A model generated the notes under the pieces. It was given only the letters and a program-made list of their open reading frames with translations, did no database searches and had not been told where the DNA came from. Below are positions 4,905 to 5,794 of a stretch of 5,794 nt of DNA, piece after piece. The stretch is from CAZLPY01 sp964561525 (lineage in GTDB: Bacteria; Patescibacteriota; UBA1384; CAJBMM01). The position numbers were made by a program, and so were the translations under genes. The DNA lies in contig CAZLPY010000060.1 in NCBI GenBank assembly GCA_964561525.1, positions 1-5,794 of the forward strand, written 5' to 3'. How positions within the stretch are numbered: the first letter of the stretch is position 1; each line of letters begins with the position of its first letter.

Positions 4905-4938
4905 CATTAATTTAATGAAGATTTAATCCATGTATGAT
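4905..4938 (+). promoter_or_regulatory. Weak putative promoter and AT-rich palindromes before the Cys-rich small gene
   Basis: TATGAT (4933-4938, 5 of 6 matches) is a fair -10; the best -35 is TTTAAT (4911-4916, 3 of 6 matches) at 16 bp. The palindromes CATTAA-T-TTAATG (4905-4917) and GATT-T-AATC (4920-4928) overlap and follow that -35, where a repressor would act. The proposed start is near 4945, about 30 nt before the ATG. Confidence 0.4.
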
Positions 4939-4975
4939 TTACTTCAAAAGTCTCAGATGCGAAAGGATGTCCGAA

Positions 4976-5083
4976 ATGCGACAACGCATTACTCCACCCT
5001 CAAGCTGCACCTGCAGCTGCTGCGGCGACAAACACTGCGGCAGAAGTGACGAGGGCTGTTTCGAGGCGTCGAGAAAGAAGTAA
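4976..5083 (+). CDS. 35-residue Cys-rich protein, possible metal-binding miniprotein
   Basis: I translated 35 codons from the ATG at 4976 to the TAA at 5081-5083. Six Cys (11, 13, 15, 16, 21, 28) form the pattern C-x-C-x-C-C-x4-C-x6-C, with His20 beside Cys21; the core reads CTCSCCGDKHCG. There is no signal peptide, and both ends are basic. The dense Cys-x-Cys pattern resembles metallothioneins and small zinc-binding proteins in general, but I recognise no family. AAAGGA lies about 8 nt before the chosen ATG; the in-frame ATG at 4967 directly abuts that SD and is less likely. G+C is 36 of 60 at 4981-5040, well above its neighbours. A 14-bp hairpin starts 4 nt after the stop, and AT-rich palindromes lie upstream. 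The gene is divergent from groES. Coding status rests on SD, codon quality and terminator placement, not on a homologue. Confidence 0.55.
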   Translation: MRQRITPPSSCTCSCCGDKHCGRSDEGCFEASRKK

Positions 5084-5087
5084 ACAC

Positions 5088-5121
5088 TGGAACCGGAGGG
5101 CCAACTCGCTCTCCGGTTCCA
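5088..5121 (+). terminator. 14-bp terminal hairpin of the Cys-rich small gene
   Basis: TGGAACCGGAGGGC (5088-5101) pairs with GCTCTCCGGTTCCA (5108-5121) over 14 bp around a 6-nt loop. The one wobble (5099/5110) is G-U only in a plus-strand transcript. GATATACCCCTCTTCC follows, pyrimidine-rich but without a clean T-run. Like the 2615-2649 hairpin it carries GGGC/GCTCT with the wobble at the same step. Confidence 0.7.
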
Positions 5122-5139
5122 GATATACCCCTCTTCCTA

Positions 5140-5145
5140 TACAAT
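5140..5145 (+). promoter_or_regulatory. Putative -10 element of a leaderless FemA/B gene
   Basis: TACAAT (5 of 6 matches) ends 6 nt before the ATG at 5152, so transcription would start at or next to the start codon. No purine-rich SD precedes the ATG; the upstream stretch is CCCCTCTTCC. No good -35 is visible (TTCCAG at 5117-5122 is weak). Confidence 0.45.
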
Positions 5146-5151
5146 ATGATT

Positions 5152-5794
5152 ATGCCTATACGTTTTGCCGAAAGTAACAACAGTCGAGACTGGAATCAAA
5201 AAGTATTAGAGAATCCCGATGGTGGCAATATTCTTCAAGGTATTGAGTTTGCCGAACAAAAGCAGCAAGATGGCTGGACACCGCGGTTTATTTTAGCCGA
5301 TTCACTGGCCATTACCGTGCTCGAGAAATCTATTTTTGGCCTTGATAAACTTTGGTATATTCCAAAGGGACCCGGCGTTACTTCAATCCGCCAGCTTGAT
5401 GATCTGCTCCCAGAGCTTCGTGATTTTGCGGAAAAAAACAACGTGTTCCTTGTAAAAATCGAACCCGAACTTATAGCTCAGGATGAAACACGTGCAGATC
5501 TATTAAAACTTGGCCTCATAAAAACGCGCCCTATTCAGCCAAATTGGTCTACTATTTATGTGGATTTACACGACGATCTTGAAGCCATTCTAAAGAATCT
5601 ACCGCAAAAAGGCCGCCATGCCATCCGCCGAGCCGAGCGAGATAGCGTAACCGTAAAACGAGTTCCGGCAAATACCAAAAACTGCAAACTCATGTACGAT
5701 CTTTTAAAAGACACAGCCACCGGCGCTGGGTTTGGCATTCGCTCAAGCAATTACTACAACGGATGCAATTTATTTTGGAACAACAGCAACATTA
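5152..5794 (+). CDS. FemA/FemB-family aminoacyltransferase (peptidoglycan bridge formation), C-terminus cut by window edge
   Basis: Proteins of this family transfer an amino acid from aminoacyl-tRNA onto the peptidoglycan stem peptide or lipid II at the inner face of the membrane, building interpeptide bridges. The window contains 214 codons, roughly the first two thirds of a typical member. Family hallmarks, all from the GNAT-like fold, are ILQGIEFAEQKQQDGW (27-42), YIPKGPG (69-75), FLVKIEPE (99-106), IQPNWST (128-134), KGRHAIRRAER (153-163, the usual basic R-x2-IR-x-A motif) and FGIRSSNYY (194-202). The ATG at 5152 is preferred because a -10 element ends 6 nt before it; an in-frame ATG at 5146 is possible. 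The amino acid and acceptor position cannot be told from this portion. It stands alone in the window, 31 bp after the small-gene hairpin. Confidence 0.88.
   Translation, partial: MPIRFAESNNSRDWNQKVLENPDGGNILQGIEFAEQKQQDGWTPRFILADSLAITVLEKSIFGLDKLWYIPKGPGVTSIRQLDDLLPELRDFAEKNNVFLVKIEPELIAQDETRADLLKLGLIKTRPIQPNWSTIYVDLHDDLEAILKNLPQKGRHAIRRAERDSVTVKRVPANTKNCKLMYDLLKDTATGAGFGIRSSNYYNGCNLFWNNSNI

Noticed and set aside
4989..5180. Minus-strand frame of 63 codons across the Cys-rich gene
   Set aside because: It would run through the 5088-5121 hairpin and the start of the FemA/B gene, has no SD, and opposes the strand indicated by the wobble pair.

Overview
The window looks like part of a small-genome bacterium of the Candidate Phyla Radiation, most likely Saccharibacteria (TM7). 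I infer this from the gene set: a SIS-type phosphoglucose/phosphomannose isomerase, a FemA/B-type peptidoglycan-bridge enzyme, a compact CIRCE-controlled groES-groEL operon, and a conserved-looking hypothetical with an acidic Ala/Pro-rich N-terminus. No rRNA is present to confirm the lineage. The standard code fits: every complete gene ends in TAA or TAG and no internal TGA is needed.

Layout. On the minus strand, 1-962 holds most of a bifunctional phosphoglucose/phosphomannose isomerase that runs off the left edge. It is divergent from a 158-residue hypothetical protein (1128-1604, plus). The 165-bp gap between them holds a promoter, paired direct repeats and competing inverted repeats. A G+C-rich minus-strand gene (1799-2284, possible winged-helix plus coiled-coil protein) follows, with its own consensus promoter and a perfect terminal hairpin. 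It lies between exact 14-bp direct repeats (1688-1701 and 2336-2349). Next comes a G+C-rich plus-strand transcription unit (about 2366-2649) with a promoter, internal pairing and a 15-bp terminal hairpin. It has no intact reading frame that ends at the hairpin, so it is either a structured RNA or a frame-broken Cys-containing small gene.

The minus-strand groES-groEL operon follows (4789 down to 2740). It has a CIRCE operator on the groES promoter, a strong SD before each gene, a long three-way-junction inverted repeat between the two genes, and an intrinsic terminator after groEL. Divergent from groES is a 35-codon Cys-rich gene (4976-5083, six Cys) with its own SD and a 14-bp terminal hairpin. 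At the right edge a FemA/B-family gene (from 5152) runs out of the window and looks leaderless.

How it fits together. The conserved genes cover sugar-phosphate interconversion, chaperonin folding under HrcA/CIRCE heat-shock control, and cell-wall cross-bridge synthesis. Between them sit three short G+C-rich units (about 60-67% G+C in sampled 60-base stretches, against 35-40% in sampled stretches of groEL and the FemA/B gene). Each has a G+C-rich hairpin just behind its last stop codon. These units are the unusual part of the window.
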